This document shows positions 6,742 to 15,878 of a stretch of 64,000 nt of DNA, one piece after another. Within the stretch, counting starts at the first letter, position 1; the number at the start of each line of letters is the position of its first letter. A program made the position numbers and the translations under genes. Where the stretch lies: NCBI RefSeq assembly GCF_020177335.1, contig NZ_JAIVMG010000009.1, positions 62,001 through 126,000 of the forward strand, in the 5' to 3' direction. The notes beneath the pieces are model-generated. The model did no database searches, had not been told where the DNA came from, and worked only from the letters and a program-made list of their open reading frames with translations. The stretch comes from Stappia indica. GTDB lineage: Bacteria > Pseudomonadota > Alphaproteobacteria > Rhizobiales > Stappiaceae.

Positions 6742-8910
6742 TCAGACCGATCCCACCGTCTTCAGCCTTGCCCGCGCATGCACCTCGTTCTGGCTCATCA
6801 CCGTGGTATGTGCGCGGAACCGCTCGACGATCGAACGCACGAACGGCCGCGTCTGCGGCGAGGTCAAGAGCACCGGCACCTCGCCAGCCTGAGCCGCCTG
6901 CTCGAACGCCTCGCGCACCAGCCGGACGAATTCCTGCAGCTTTGACGGCGCCATGGCGAGCGAGCGTTCGTCTCCCTCGCCGACGATGGCCTCCAGGAAC
7001 GCTTGCTCCCATTGCGGCGACAGGGCGATCAGCGGCAGGTAGCCGCCGGGCGCCTGATTGGCGGCGCTGATCTGCCGGGCAAGGCGCGAGCGCACATGCT
7101 CGGCGATCGTCGCCGGATTGCGGGTGAAGCCGGTCGCCTCGGCGATGCCCTCCAGAATGGTACCCAGATCGCGCACCGAAATCCGCTCGGCGAGCAGCGC
7201 CTGCAGAACCCGCTGGATGCCGGAGACGGTGATCTGCGAGGGAACGATATCCTCCACCAGCTTGGCCTGTTCGCCGGTGATTTCCTGCAAGAGCTTCTGC
7301 ACATCGGCGTAGGTGAGCAACTCGGAGACATTGCCCCGGATCGTCTCGGTGAGATGGGTGGCGAGCACCGTCGCCGGATCCACCACCGTGTAGCCGCGCA
7401 AGGCCGCGTCTTCGCGGTACTGCCCCTCCACCCAGGTGGCCGGCAGCCCGAAGGTCGGTTCCATGGTCTGCTGCCCCGGCAGTTTCACCTGGCCGCCCTG
7501 CGGGTCCATCACCATGAAATGGTTCGGGAACAATTGCCCCTGCCCGGCGGCCACCTCCTTGACCTTGATGACGTAGTCATTGGCACCGAGCTGGATGTTG
7601 TCGAGGATCCGCACCGGCGGCATCACCACACCGAGATCAGCCGCAAGCTGCCGCCGCAGGGCCTTGATCTGCTGGGTGAGCTGGTCGCCGTCGCCGCCCT
7701 GTCCGTTGATCAGCGGCAACAGGGCATAGCCCAGCTCGATGCGCAATTCGTCCATCTTCAGCGCATCGGTGATCGGCGGTTCGGCCGGCGGCGGCGGGGC
7801 GCTCGCCGCCACCTCCGCCTGCGCCACCTCTGCGGCCGCCACCTGCTGCGAGCGGCTGGAGCGGAAGGCCAGATAGCCGGCAAGACCGGCAAGAGCCAGG
7901 AACGGCACCATTGGAATGCCCGGCAGCATCGCCAGCGTCACCATGACGAAGGAGGACATGCCAAGCGCCTTGGGATAGCCGGAAAGCTGCTTTGCCAGCG
8001 CCTTGTCCGCCGAACCGGAAACGCCGGCCTTCGAGACCAGCAGGCCAGCGGCGGTGGAGACGATCAGCGCCGGGATCTGCGAAACGAGACCGTCGCCGAT
8101 GGTCAGCAGCGTGTAGGTCGTCGCCGCTTGCGAAAACGACAGGTCCATCTGGGCGATGCCGATGATGATCCCGCCGACGATGTTGATGAAGGTGATCAGA
8201 AGTCCGGCAATGGCATCGCCGCGCACGAATTTCGAGGCACCGTCCATGGCGCCGAAAAAGCTGCTTTCGTCCTCAAGGTCGCGCCGCCGTTGACGCGCGG
8301 TCGCCTCATCGATCAGCCCAGCACTGAGGTCGGCATCCACCGCCATCTGCTTGCCCGGCATGGCATCGAGGGTGAAGCGCGCGGCCACCTCGGCGATACG
8401 GCCCGAACCCTTGGTGATCACCACGAAATTGACGATCACCAGGATCGAGAAGACGATGATCCCGATGATGAAGTTGCCGCCCATGACGAAATGGCCAAAG
8501 GCCTGGATGACCTGGCCGGCCGCCCCGGTGCCCTCATGGCCATGCGCCAGGATCAGCCGGGTGGAGGCCAGATTCAGCGCCAGCCGCAACATGGTGGCGA
8601 TCAAGAGCACCGTGGGGAAGGACGAGAATTCCAGCGGCTTCTGGATGAACAGGCCTGTCATCAGGATCAGCACGGAAAAGATGATCGAGATGGCCAGGAA
8701 CAGGTCCAGCATCATCGCCGGCATCGGCAGGATGAGGACGACCAGAATAACCATCACCCCAAGCGCCAGGGCGATCTCGCCGCGCTTGATGGTGTCCCAC
8801 ATGCCGGCGATGCTCGGCAGACCGGCCGGCAGCCGGACACCGCCGGACCGTTCCGGCGTTGCCGTCGCCGGAACGCCGCCTCCTGCCTCGCCTGGCGTCA
8901 GGTCACTCAT
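6742..8910 (-). CDS. flhA: Flagellar export apparatus protein FlhA
   Basis: A 722-aa protein, slightly longer than the usual 690-700 because of an N-terminal extension rich in Gly/Ala/Pro (residues 1-35). The membrane domain (GEIALALGVMVILVVLILPMP onward) carries the FHIPEP-family signature around FVVITKGSGRIAEVAARFTLDAMPGKQMAVDADL. The cytosolic domain from about residue 370 (ITDALKMDELRIELGYALL) ends in the linker and C-terminal export-platform region. FlhA forms the nonameric gate of the flagellar type III secretion system. It follows flbD on the same strand with a gap of 35 bases, as the last gene of the fliF block. Confidence 0.97.
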   Translation of the reverse strand: MSDLTPGEAGGGVPATATPERSGGVRLPAGLPSIAGMWDTIKRGEIALALGVMVILVVLILPMPAMMLDLFLAISIIFSVLILMTGLFIQKPLEFSSFPTVLLIATMLRLALNLASTRLILAHGHEGTGAAGQVIQAFGHFVMGGNFIIGIIVFSILVIVNFVVITKGSGRIAEVAARFTLDAMPGKQMAVDADLSAGLIDEATARQRRRDLEDESSFFGAMDGASKFVRGDAIAGLLITFINIVGGIIIGIAQMDLSFSQAATTYTLLTIGDGLVSQIPALIVSTAAGLLVSKAGVSGSADKALAKQLSGYPKALGMSSFVMVTLAMLPGIPMVPFLALAGLAGYLAFRSSRSQQVAAAEVAQAEVAASAPPPPAEPPITDALKMDELRIELGYALLPLINGQGGDGDQLTQQIKALRRQLAADLGVVMPPVRILDNIQLGANDYVIKVKEVAAGQGQLFPNHFMVMDPQGGQVKLPGQQTMEPTFGLPATWVEGQYREDAALRGYTVVDPATVLATHLTETIRGNVSELLTYADVQKLLQEITGEQAKLVEDIVPSQITVSGIQRVLQALLAERISVRDLGTILEGIAEATGFTRNPATIAEHVRSRLARQISAANQAPGGYLPLIALSPQWEQAFLEAIVGEGDERSLAMAPSKLQEFVRLVREAFEQAAQAGEVPVLLTSPQTRPFVRSIVERFRAHTTVMSQNEVHARARLKTVGSV

Positions 8911-8945
8911 GTCCGGTTCTCACTTGAACGTCCCCACCGGCCCGC

Positions 8946-10322
8946 TCACGCCATTGCAATGCGGGCTTCGCCGGGCCCCGGCACCTCGACACCGTCCTCA
9001 GCGTAAAGGTTCAGTTTATTGCGCAAGGTGCGGATCGAAATGCCGAGGATCTTCGCCGCGTGGGTGCGATTGCCAAGGCAATGATCGAGCGTGTCGAGGA
9101 TCAGGTCGCGTTCCACATCGGCAACCGTGCGGCCGACCAGCACCCGGCTGACCGCTTCGGCCGTCGCCGCAGCACTGGCGGCCACCCGGGCATCGGCGGA
9201 CGCCCCGCCGCCGGTGATCGGACTGCCATCGGGCATGCGGATCGCGTCAAGACCGATTTCCTCGCCGCTGGCAAGCAGCACCGCCCGGTGCATGGTGTTT
9301 TCCAGCTCGCGCACGTTGCCCGGCCAGGGGTTGGCCACCAGCATCCGCCGTGCCTCCTCCGAGACCGGCCGCTTCGGCACGCCGTTTTCCCGGGCGTAGC
9401 GGTCGACGAAATGCTCGGCCAGCTCCAGAATGTCGCCGGGCCGCGCGCGCAGCGGCGGCAGCTTCAGGTTGACCACGTTGAGCCGGTAGAGAAGATCCTC
9501 GCGGAAGGTGCCGCCGCGCACGCTCTCAGTCAGGTCCCGGTTCGAGGTGGCGATGATGCGGATGTTGACGGCGACCGGCTTGTTGCCGCCCACCCGGTCG
9601 ATCACCCGTTCCTGGATCGCCCTGAGCAGCTTGGCCTGCAGCCGCACATCCATTTCCGAGATCTCGTCGAGCAGCAAGGTGCCGCCGTCGGCTTCCTCGA
9701 ACTTGCCGATCCGCCGGGCGACCGCGCCGGTAAAGGCGCCCTTCTCGTGGCCGAACAGCTCCGATTCCAAGAGATGCTCGGGGATCGCCGCGCAGTTGAT
9801 GGAGATGAACGGCTTGTCGGCGCGGTTCGAGAGGTTGTGGACGTGACGGGAAATCACCTCCTTGCCGGAGCCGGATTCACCGGTCACCAGAATGGAGGCA
9901 TCGGAGGCGGCGACCTGCTCGGCCAGCTTCACCACCGCCGCCATCGACCCATCGCGATAGATCAGGTTCGACTGGTCGCGCGCCACCGCTGCCAGAACGG
10001 CGGCGATCAGCTCCGGATCCGGCGGCAACGGGATGTATTCCTTGGCCCCGGCGCGGATGGCGTTCACGGCGGCGCTGGCGTCCGTCTTGACGCCGCAAGC
10101 GACCACCGGCAGGTGGATTCGCTCCCGCTGCAGCCGCTCCATCAGCTCGGCGATGTCGAGGCCCACATCGGCCATCACCAGATCGGCACCGCGCCCCGAA
10201 CGCAGCACCTTCAGCATGCCGTCGATGGAATCGGCGTGGGTGACGGCGGCACCGCGATCCATCGCCATCTTGGACGCGGTGATCAGCTGTCCCTGGAGGC
10301 TGCCGACGATCAACAGTCGCAT
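8946..10322 (-). CDS. flbD: Sigma-54-dependent flagellar regulator FlbD
   Basis: A 458-aa NtrC-type protein. Residues 1-115 form a receiver-like domain, with the candidate phospho-Asp in LVMADVGLD. The AAA+ domain has Walker A GESGSGKE, the sigma-54 contact loop GAFTGA and Walker B GGTLLLDEI. The C-terminal Fis-type HTH (LDHCLGNRTHAAKILGISIRTLRNKLNLY) binds DNA. Position inside the fliF-fliG-fliH-fliN operon is that of Caulobacter FlbD, which activates middle and late flagellar sigma-54 promoters and represses fliF. A good Shine-Dalgarno (AGGAGAAG) precedes the ATG. A matching sigma-54 promoter with an upstream palindrome is present at fliK. Confidence 0.93.
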   Translation of the reverse strand: MRLLIVGSLQGQLITASKMAMDRGAAVTHADSIDGMLKVLRSGRGADLVMADVGLDIAELMERLQRERIHLPVVACGVKTDASAAVNAIRAGAKEYIPLPPDPELIAAVLAAVARDQSNLIYRDGSMAAVVKLAEQVAASDASILVTGESGSGKEVISRHVHNLSNRADKPFISINCAAIPEHLLESELFGHEKGAFTGAVARRIGKFEEADGGTLLLDEISEMDVRLQAKLLRAIQERVIDRVGGNKPVAVNIRIIATSNRDLTESVRGGTFREDLLYRLNVVNLKLPPLRARPGDILELAEHFVDRYARENGVPKRPVSEEARRMLVANPWPGNVRELENTMHRAVLLASGEEIGLDAIRMPDGSPITGGGASADARVAASAAATAEAVSRVLVGRTVADVERDLILDTLDHCLGNRTHAAKILGISIRTLRNKLNLYAEDGVEVPGPGEARIAMA

Positions 10323-10341
10323 GGGTCTTCTCCTGTTCCGA

Positions 10342-10686
10342 TCAGCGGTCGGACTTGATGATTTCCGTCATGGTGACGCCGAGCTTGTCTTCCACGAGCA
10401 CGACCTCGCCGCGCGCCACCAACCGGTCGTTGACATAGATGTCGATCGCCTCGCCGACCTTGCGGTCGAGTTTCAAGACCGTGCCCGGTGCCAGCTTCAA
10501 GAGCTCGGAAACATGCATCCGCGAATGGCCAAGCACTGCGGAGATCTGCACCGGCACATCGAACACAGCTTCCAGATCGGCCGCGCTGCGCGCCAGAGAA
10601 TGGTCGCGATCCGCGTCCCGGCCCACATCCTGCGCTTCCATTTCGGTGAGCGGAATTCCGCCCTCGGCCTTGTCGCTCTCGCTCAT
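10342..10686 (-). CDS. fliN: Flagellar motor switch protein FliN
   Basis: A 114-aa protein with the SpoA/surface-presentation domain that defines FliN (LEAVFDVPVQISAVLGHSRMHVSELLKLAPGTVLKLDRKVGEAIDIYVNDRLVARGEVVLVEDKLGVTMTEII). The N-terminal 35 residues are an acidic, variable extension. It builds the lower part of the C-ring and binds FliH during export. Its ATG overlaps the fliH stop by four bases, so the two are translationally coupled. Confidence 0.96.
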   Translation of the reverse strand: MSESDKAEGGIPLTEMEAQDVGRDADRDHSLARSAADLEAVFDVPVQISAVLGHSRMHVSELLKLAPGTVLKLDRKVGEAIDIYVNDRLVARGEVVLVEDKLGVTMTEIIKSDR

Positions 10687-11411
10687 TTGCCTTCCGCCTC
10701 CTCAGCGGCTCCATGGTCGACGGCCTGCGCCGGGCTCTTGCCGGCGCGTCGTCCCTCGAAATAGCGGCGTGCCGCCTGATCGACCTGTTTCTCGATGGCA
10801 CGGCGGTCGCGCACGATCCCGCCATCCGCCCATTCGATGCGGCAATCGCCGGCCGCAAGCTCCGGCTCGCCGAGAAAGACGACCCGTCCCTCGAACCCCT
10901 TCTCGTTCACCAGCGGTTCGACCTCAGCCTTCAGTTGGGCAAGGTCACCCTCACGCACCCGGATCACCAGATGCGGCGCGCGGCGCAGAGGACCGAGACA
11001 CTCGGAAATCAACGCGACGATCTCGCCGAGCGGTTCGCGGGCGATCAGGTGACCGCAGATCCGCCGCGCGACGAGAAACGCCAGCGCCACCGCATCCTTT
11101 TCCTGACGCGCCTGATCCCGGTCGAGCCGCTCCGCGAGCCCGGCGATTTCGTCCGCCAGATGGCGAGCCTCATCGGCGAGCCGGCCTTGCTCGCTCTGCT
11201 GCTGCGCCGCCAGCACCTCCGCCCGCCCCCGCTCATAGGCCGCGTGTTCGGCCACCGCGAGCCGGGCGTCGTGCTCGGCCAGGGGGATCATCGGGATCTC
11301 CGGCTCCGCCACCACCTCTTCCGGCTCGTCCGAAGGGAGTTCGATCGCCGCGAAGTTTCTGTCGAACAGGAACCGGTTGGCTTTCATCTGGGTACCCGAA
11401 AGTCGCGTCAT
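10683..11411 (-). CDS. fliH: Flagellar assembly protein FliH (FlbE-like)
   Basis: A protein of about 242 aa. Residues 50-130 are a Glu/Ala/Gln-rich coiled coil (AAYERGRAEVLAAQQQSEQGRLADEARHLADEIAGLAERLDRDQARQEK). A globular C-terminal domain follows with HLVIRVREGDLAQLKAEVEPL and GRVVFLGEPELAAGDCRIEWADGGIVRDR, the pattern shared by FliH and V/F-ATPase stator subunits. FliH is the peripheral stator that restrains the FliI ATPase. The start is uncertain: the frame has GTG 11426, ATG 11420, ATG 11414, ATG 11411 and ATG 11387; I use 11411. It sits between fliG and fliN, where Caulobacter has flbE. Confidence 0.88.
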   Translation of the reverse strand: MTRLSGTQMKANRFLFDRNFAAIELPSDEPEEVVAEPEIPMIPLAEHDARLAVAEHAAYERGRAEVLAAQQQSEQGRLADEARHLADEIAGLAERLDRDQARQEKDAVALAFLVARRICGHLIAREPLGEIVALISECLGPLRRAPHLVIRVREGDLAQLKAEVEPLVNEKGFEGRVVFLGEPELAAGDCRIEWADGGIVRDRRAIEKQVDQAARRYFEGRRAGKSPAQAVDHGAAEEAEGK

Positions 11412-11426
11412 CATGGACATGCACAC

Positions 11427-12485
11427 CTAGTAGATGATCTCGTCGTCGCCCTTGCTCTTCGAGAGCATCAATTCGCCCTTGGCCGCCAGATCCTTCGCGG
11501 CCGCGACCATGCCCGACTGGGCCTCGTCGACATCGCGCAGCCGGATCGGCCCGAGCGCCTCCATGTCGTCCTGCAGCATCTTGGCCGCGCGCGAGGACAT
11601 GTTGCTGAAGAAGAACTCCCGCACCGATTCCGACGCGCCCTTCAGAGCGATGGCAAGGCGGTCCTTCTCCACGCTGCGCAACAGCGTCTGGCAGCTGCCC
11701 GCGTCCAGCTTCATCAGATCGTCGAAGGTGAACATCAGCGTCTTGATGCGCTCGGCCGAATCCCGGTTCTCCTCCTCCAGCGCCGCCAGGAAGCGGGCCT
11801 CGGTCTGCCGGTCGAAATTGTTGAAGATCTCCGCCATCATCTCATGGCTGTCGCGCCGGCTGGTGTTGGTCAGGTTGGACATGAACTCGACCCGGAGGGT
11901 CTGCTCCACCTTCTCCAGCACCTCCTTCTGGATCGCCTCCATCTTCAGCATGCGCGAGATCACCTCCAGCGCCAGCTCCTCCGGCAGGATGCCGAGCACC
12001 TTGGCGGCGTGATCCGGGTCGATCTTCGACAGCACCACCGCAACCGTCTGCGGGTATTCGTTCTTCAGGTAGTTGGCGAGCACGTTCTCCTGCACATTGG
12101 AGAGCTTCTCCCACATGTTGCGCCCGGCCGGACCGCGGATTTCCTCCATGATGATGGAGACCCGGTCCCGCGGCAGGAAGCTCGACAACAGTCGCTCGGT
12201 CACATCCACGTTGCCGTTCAGCGCGCCGTTGCTGGAAATCTTCTTGACGAAATCGACGAACAGGTTCTCCAGCATCGTCGGCGTGACGGGCCCGAGACGC
12301 GACATGGCGGCGGAGACCTCCCGCACTTCCATCTCGTCGAGCTGCTCCCAGATACGCCGACCATGCCGCTCGCCGAGCGCCAGCAACAGCACCGCGACCC
12401 GCTCCGGGCCGCGCAGCTCACGCTCCTTCTCCGATGCGCTGATCGTCAGCTGGTTTCCCGTGTTCGGTTTCACCTCGGTCGTCAT
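11427..12485 (-). CDS. fliG: Flagellar motor switch protein FliG
   Basis: A 352-aa protein with the three FliG domains. The N-terminal domain contacts FliF, the middle carries the EHPQTVA-like motif (here [26 protein letters not shown]), and the C-terminal torque domain contains the charged helix around [49 protein letters not shown]. These features show it is a full-length rotor protein that interacts with MotA. The stop TAG directly abuts the fliH start region and the start lies two bases from the fliF stop. Confidence 0.97.
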   Translation of the reverse strand: MTTEVKPNTGNQLTISASEKERELRGPERVAVLLLALGERHGRRIWEQLDEMEVREVSAAMSRLGPVTPTMLENLFVDFVKKISSNGALNGNVDVTERLLSSFLPRDRVSIIMEEIRGPAGRNMWEKLSNVQENVLANYLKNEYPQTVAVVLSKIDPDHAAKVLGILPEELALEVISRMLKMEAIQKEVLEKVEQTLRVEFMSNLTNTSRRDSHEMMAEIFNNFDRQTEARFLAALEEENRDSAERIKTLMFTFDDLMKLDAGSCQTLLRSVEKDRLAIALKGASESVREFFFSNMSSRAAKMLQDDMEALGPIRLRDVDEAQSGMVAAAKDLAAKGELMLSKSKGDDEIIY

Positions 12486-12487
12486 GG

Positions 12488-14134
12488 TCAGGCGGCCTCG
12501 TTCATCCAGCTGCGAATGATGCTGACCGCCTCATGCGGATACTCCTCGATCAGATCGCCGACCTTGGCGATGGTCGCCACCTGAACCGCCCCTTGCGCCT
12601 GCGCCTCCTCCAGCCAGGCGATGCGCGGATCGCCGGCCTCGTCGGTCTCGATCGCCGGCGTCTCACCCATGGCGGCGGCGCTCCCGTCGGCGAGCAACGC
12701 CTGCTCGACGGCCTGCCCGTCAGGTCCCGTCAGCGCCGGCGTCGGCGCCTCTTCCGCCGTCAGGATCCGCTTGACCAGCGGCCGCACTGCGAACAGGGTC
12801 AGCAGCACCGCGATCAGGAACAGGACACCAAGCTCGACAAAGCGCATCATGTCCGCCCGGGAGAATTCGAACAGGCCCGGCTCGACCTCGGCCAGAACGC
12901 TGTTCGGCGCCTGGGCGAAGCGCAGGTTCACCACTTCGACCGTATCGCCGCGCCCCTTGTCGAAGCCAACCGCCGAGCGCACCAGCAATGCGATCCGTTC
13001 CAGCTCTTCCGCACTGCGCGGTTCATAGACCAGATCCCCGTTGGCGTCCGGCGCATAGACCCCGTCCACCAGCACCGCCACCGACACCCGGCGCACGCCG
13101 CCAGCCTCGACCACCTCGGTCTTGGTCGACTTGGAAATCTCGAAATTGACGATTTCCTCGGCCTGGTTGCTGATGTTGCGGTTGGCATCCTCCCCGGTCT
13201 GCTGACCGGTCTCCGGCAACTGGGTGCCGGCGGTCACGGCGCCGGCGCGACCAATCGTGGAGCTGTTCTCCTCCCGCGTCTGGGTGGAGCGCACCACCTG
13301 CCCGTCCGGGTCGAAGGTTTCCTGGGTTTCGGTGATGCGATTGTGATCGAGCTCCATCGCCACCCGCACCCGGGAGCGACCGACACCCACCACGCTGTTG
13401 ACGATCTCTTCCACCTGCGAGCGCAGCCGCGCTTCCATCGACTGGGCCCGCTCCTGCAGGGAGGACGCGATGAAACCTTCGCCCTCCTCGCCCGCGCCAC
13501 TGGCCAAAAGCCGGCCCGTCTCATCGACGATCGACACGAAATTGGGCTGCAGCCCCTCCACCGCAGTGGCAACGATATGCTGGATCGCGCGGATCTGGCC
13601 CGGATCGAGCGAGCCGCGCACGTTGAGAACGATCGAGGCGGTGGGCGGCTGGAAATCTCGCTGGAACAGCTTGCGCTCCGGAATCACCAGATGCACCCGC
13701 GCCGCCTTGATGCGGCCGATCGACCGAATGGTCCGGACCAACTCGCCCTCCAGCGCGCGGGTGTGGTTGATGTTCTGCACGAAGCTGGTGGTGCCGAGCG
13801 TATCGGCCTTGTCAAAAATCTCGTATCCGACCGACCCGCCGAGCGGCAGCCCCTGCTCGGCGAGCCGCATGCGCGTGCGGAAAACCTCTTCCTCCGGCAC
13901 CAGGATGGTGGAGCCGTCATTACGTAATTCATGCAGGACCGCCAGGCTCTCCAACTGGGAGACGATGGCCGAGGAGTCTTCAAAGGTGAGGTCGGTGTAG
14001 AGCGGGGTCATCTGCGGTGTGCTGATGCGCAGCATGATGAATGCGAAAACACCGACGAGGATGGCCGCAACGGCCCCCATTGCCGCCAGCCGGGTGGGCC
14101 CAAGTGTTTTTACCAGTTCACCAAATCCGTTCAC
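12488..14134 (-). CDS. fliF: Flagellar MS-ring protein FliF
   Basis: About 548 aa from the GTG at 14134 ([20 protein letters not shown]). The first transmembrane helix ([20 protein letters not shown]) follows directly, then the RBM domains with the YscJ-like pattern ([20 protein letters not shown]... GYEIFDK). A second transmembrane helix near residue 445 ([19 protein letters not shown]) precedes a cytosolic C-terminal tail that binds FliG. The frame extends upstream to 14242, including an ATG at 14179, but the added residues are Arg/His-rich and do not resemble FliF. It is the first gene of the fliF-fliG-fliH-fliN-flbD unit, with a CtrA box about 125-140 bases upstream. Confidence 0.95.
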   Translation of the reverse strand: MNGFGELVKTLGPTRLAAMGAVAAILVGVFAFIMLRISTPQMTPLYTDLTFEDSSAIVSQLESLAVLHELRNDGSTILVPEEEVFRTRMRLAEQGLPLGGSVGYEIFDKADTLGTTSFVQNINHTRALEGELVRTIRSIGRIKAARVHLVIPERKLFQRDFQPPTASIVLNVRGSLDPGQIRAIQHIVATAVEGLQPNFVSIVDETGRLLASGAGEEGEGFIASSLQERAQSMEARLRSQVEEIVNSVVGVGRSRVRVAMELDHNRITETQETFDPDGQVVRSTQTREENSSTIGRAGAVTAGTQLPETGQQTGEDANRNISNQAEEIVNFEISKSTKTEVVEAGGVRRVSVAVLVDGVYAPDANGDLVYEPRSAEELERIALLVRSAVGFDKGRGDTVEVVNLRFAQAPNSVLAEVEPGLFEFSRADMMRFVELGVLFLIAVLLTLFAVRPLVKRILTAEEAPTPALTGPDGQAVEQALLADGSAAAMGETPAIETDEAGDPRIAWLEEAQAQGAVQVATIAKVGDLIEEYPHEAVSIIRSWMNEAA

Positions 14135-14256
14135 GAGATGACCCGTTCGATGCGTGCGGGAAAAGGGCTTGCGACCCATGCCATCCAGGGGAACGGGGTA
14201 ATGAGGGGATGATGATTTGCCCCCTGGATGGCTGGTAGGCAATTTTTGCCCGCCAG

Positions 14257-14275
14257 ATGGTAAACAAGATGTTAA
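14257..14275 (-). promoter_or_regulatory. CtrA-binding box upstream of fliF
   Basis: Read on the minus strand: TTAA, seven bases, then TTTACCAT, one mismatch to TTAA-N7-TTAACCAT. It lies about 125-140 bases upstream of the fliF GTG, leaving room for a transcription start near 14230 and a leader of about 95 bases. In Caulobacter the fliF operon is a CtrA-activated class II unit, so this agrees with known biology. Confidence 0.6.
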
Positions 14276-14500
14276 CGAACGTTAGCAATTGGTAAAAACG
14301 CCGAATTTTCCGCGGGTTTCCCCTCGCGGATTGCAATTTCTACCCGGTAAAATTGACCGAGGGCAGATCGGGATGGCGCGCGACCTGCGATTTCCGCCGA
14401 TCCGGATCAGCCGGCGCAGCCGCGAAGCACTGGCGATTTTCGCAAGGCGCGCTGACCCGCACCACAGCCCACGACCGCTCAGCCCCCAAGTCGGGCCGCG

Positions 14501-14534
14501 AAAACGCAAAATGGCCGGCGCAGCGGCCGGCCAT
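14501..14534 (-). terminator. Probable terminator of sciP
   Basis: On the minus strand a 9-bp perfect stem (ATGGCCGGC / GCCGGCCAT, loop of six bases) is followed by TTTTGCGTTTT. It lies about 70-100 bases downstream of the sciP stop and upstream of the fliF promoter, so it insulates the two units. The remaining sequence between 14276 and 14500 shows no ORF with a ribosome binding site. Confidence 0.6.
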
Positions 14535-14601
14535 CAGGCAAGGAATTTGGCGGAATTGAATGGCGGACAAGAGGCGAAAGACCGGATCGCCCGCCGCCCC
14601 G

Positions 14602-14877
14602 TCAGTTCCGGTATTGCTGCACGCGCGTCGCCCGCAAACCGGCAAGTCCATGCCGGTCGATCGAGCTTTGCCAGGAGAGGAATTCCTCCACCGTCAGCGT
14701 ATATCGCTTGCAGGCTTCGTCGAGAGACAAGAGCCCCCCGCGTACTGCCGCGACGACTTCCGCCTTTCGGCGAATAACCCACCGCCGGGTAGTAACAGGC
14801 GGTAGATCGGCAATCGTTAACGGCGACCCATCAGGGCCGATAACATATTTGACTCGCGCACTTGCTCGGTCGGTCAT
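14602..14877 (-). CDS. sciP: CtrA inhibitor SciP (DUF1153 family)
   Basis: A 91-aa protein (MTDRASARVKYVIGPDGSPLT...). The core KYVIGPDGSPLTIADLPPVTTRRWVIRRKAEVVAAVRGGLLSLDEACKRYTLTVEEFLSWQSSIDRHG is the hallmark of SciP, a trihelical protein that binds CtrA and DNA and blocks CtrA from recruiting RNA polymerase late in the cell cycle. Length agrees with the Caulobacter protein (93 aa). A frame extension to 14916 exists but I prefer the ATG at 14877, the conserved start. It sits alone between flgD and fliF, and a near-consensus CtrA box lies upstream, as expected for its CtrA-activated expression. Confidence 0.93.
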   Translation of the reverse strand: MTDRASARVKYVIGPDGSPLTIADLPPVTTRRWVIRRKAEVVAAVRGGLLSLDEACKRYTLTVEEFLSWQSSIDRHGLAGLRATRVQQYRN

Positions 14878-14929
14878 TGTACACTCACACTCAACATGAC
14901 CACGTTGAGCAGACAATACGTCAGCGGCT

Positions 14930-14944
14930 TTAAAATTTGCCTAA
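14930..14944 (-). promoter_or_regulatory. CtrA-like box upstream of sciP
   Basis: On the minus strand TTAG-N7-TTAA, a near match to TTAA-N7-TTAA with one substitution, 53-67 bases upstream of the sciP ATG. Caulobacter sciP is itself a direct CtrA target, so the position makes sense, but the match is imperfect. Confidence 0.45.
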
Positions 14945-15074
14945 ACCACAATCAACAATTCGGTAAGAATTGGAACGAGTGGAACCGGCCCATTTTCCCA
15001 TGTTTCGCACGGGAATCCTGAGTTGCGCGGTATGCTCTCAAGAATCGCAATTTGAGAAAAAAACAGAGTGAAAC

Positions 15075-15107
15075 AAAAAACGACGCCGCGTTGGCAGGTG
15101 CGGCGCC
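15075..15107 (-). terminator. Probable terminator after flgD
   Basis: Minus strand: GCGCCGC, a ten-base loop region, GCGGCGTCG, then TTTTTTG. It lies about 40 bases beyond the flgD stop codon and before the sciP promoter, so it ends the fliK-flgD transcript. Confidence 0.65.
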
Positions 15108-15142
15108 ATATCGCGTGACACGGCAGTGTCCTGCAAGAAGAC

Positions 15143-15814
15143 TCAGTTGCTGTTCACAGAAATGACCGCACTGGCCGGAATCTTCGCGCCGCCAACGGTC
15201 AACAGCGCCCCCGATCCGGTGAACTCCACCCCCTCGACGACGCCCTTCACCTCGGTCGGCACCCGTCGGGCGGGATTGCCCTTGTCATCGAGTTGCACCA
15301 ACGAGATCGAGTACTGGCCATCGGGCGCGGTGGATCCCGCCGAGGTGCGCCCATCCCAAGTGTAGCTGTTCTTGCCTTCGGAGAGCGTTTCCTTGCCCTG
15401 ATAGACCACCGCGCCCATGCTGTTGCGGATCTCCACCAGCGTCTCGCCGCCCTCCTCCGCGTTGTAGGTCCAGTTGGCCTCGCCCGACTGGAGCTGCGTC
15501 GTCGCGCCCGAGGCAACGACGCTGGTCCCCAGATAGCTGACATAGCTGGAGGCGGTCGACGCGGCCATGATCTGCAGCATCCCGCCAAGCTGGTCGTTGG
15601 TCTTGATCTGCTGCTCGACGGAGGAATACTGGACAAGCTGTTCGGTGTATTTTGACGAATCCATCGGGTTGAGCGGATCCTGGTTCTGGATCTGCGTGGT
15701 CAGGATCGACAGGAACAGCTCGTAGTTGTTGTCGAGCGCGGTCTTTGCCGAGGAACTGTTGGCCGAGGCTCCGCTGGCCGAAACGCCGCCTGTTGCCGCC
15801 GCTGCTGTCGTCAT
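15143..15814 (-). CDS. flgD: Flagellar hook capping protein FlgD
   Basis: A 223-aa protein. Residues 25-85 carry the FlgD N-terminal signature (NNYELFLSILTTQIQNQDPLNPMDSSKYTEQLVQYSSVEQQIKTN). A Tudor/FnIII-like C-terminal part (GEANWTYNAEEGGETLVEIRNSMGAVVYQGK... NSYTWDGRTSAGSTAPDGQYSISL) follows. FlgD caps the growing hook and is exported through the flagellar apparatus, so the lack of a Sec signal is expected. A GGGAGT ribosome binding site precedes the ATG. It is downstream of fliK with a 64-base gap, probably in one transcript. Confidence 0.95.
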   Translation of the reverse strand: MTTAAAATGGVSASGASANSSSAKTALDNNYELFLSILTTQIQNQDPLNPMDSSKYTEQLVQYSSVEQQIKTNDQLGGMLQIMAASTASSYVSYLGTSVVASGATTQLQSGEANWTYNAEEGGETLVEIRNSMGAVVYQGKETLSEGKNSYTWDGRTSAGSTAPDGQYSISLVQLDDKGNPARRVPTEVKGVVEGVEFTGSGALLTVGGAKIPASAVISVNSN

Positions 15815-15878
15815 TGCCGTTACTCCCTATGCCCGAGGCAAGCCTGCGTCCCGTCTGGACAAGCGCGGCCGTGCCCGG

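Noticed and set aside
6699-6748. Inverted repeat GGTCTGAC / GTCAGACC around the 93-aa gene and flhA stops
   Set aside because: Loop of 34 bases, no T run, and both arms include stop codons of the convergent genes; likely chance.
7003-9006. 667-codon open frame antisense to flhA
   Set aside because: High-GC coding DNA often keeps the opposite frame open. It has no ribosome binding site and its translation is His/Arg/Gly-rich with no recognisable motif, while flhA on the other strand is unambiguous.
10713-12584. 623-codon open frame antisense to fliG and fliH
   Set aside because: It covers three known flagellar genes in opposite sense, is compositionally biased (His/Leu/Arg-rich) and shows no domain.
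14236-14252. TGGCGGGC...TTGC-like sigma-54 promoter near fliF
   Set aside because: The distance between the GG and GC elements is two bases too long for sigma-54; the CtrA box fits better.
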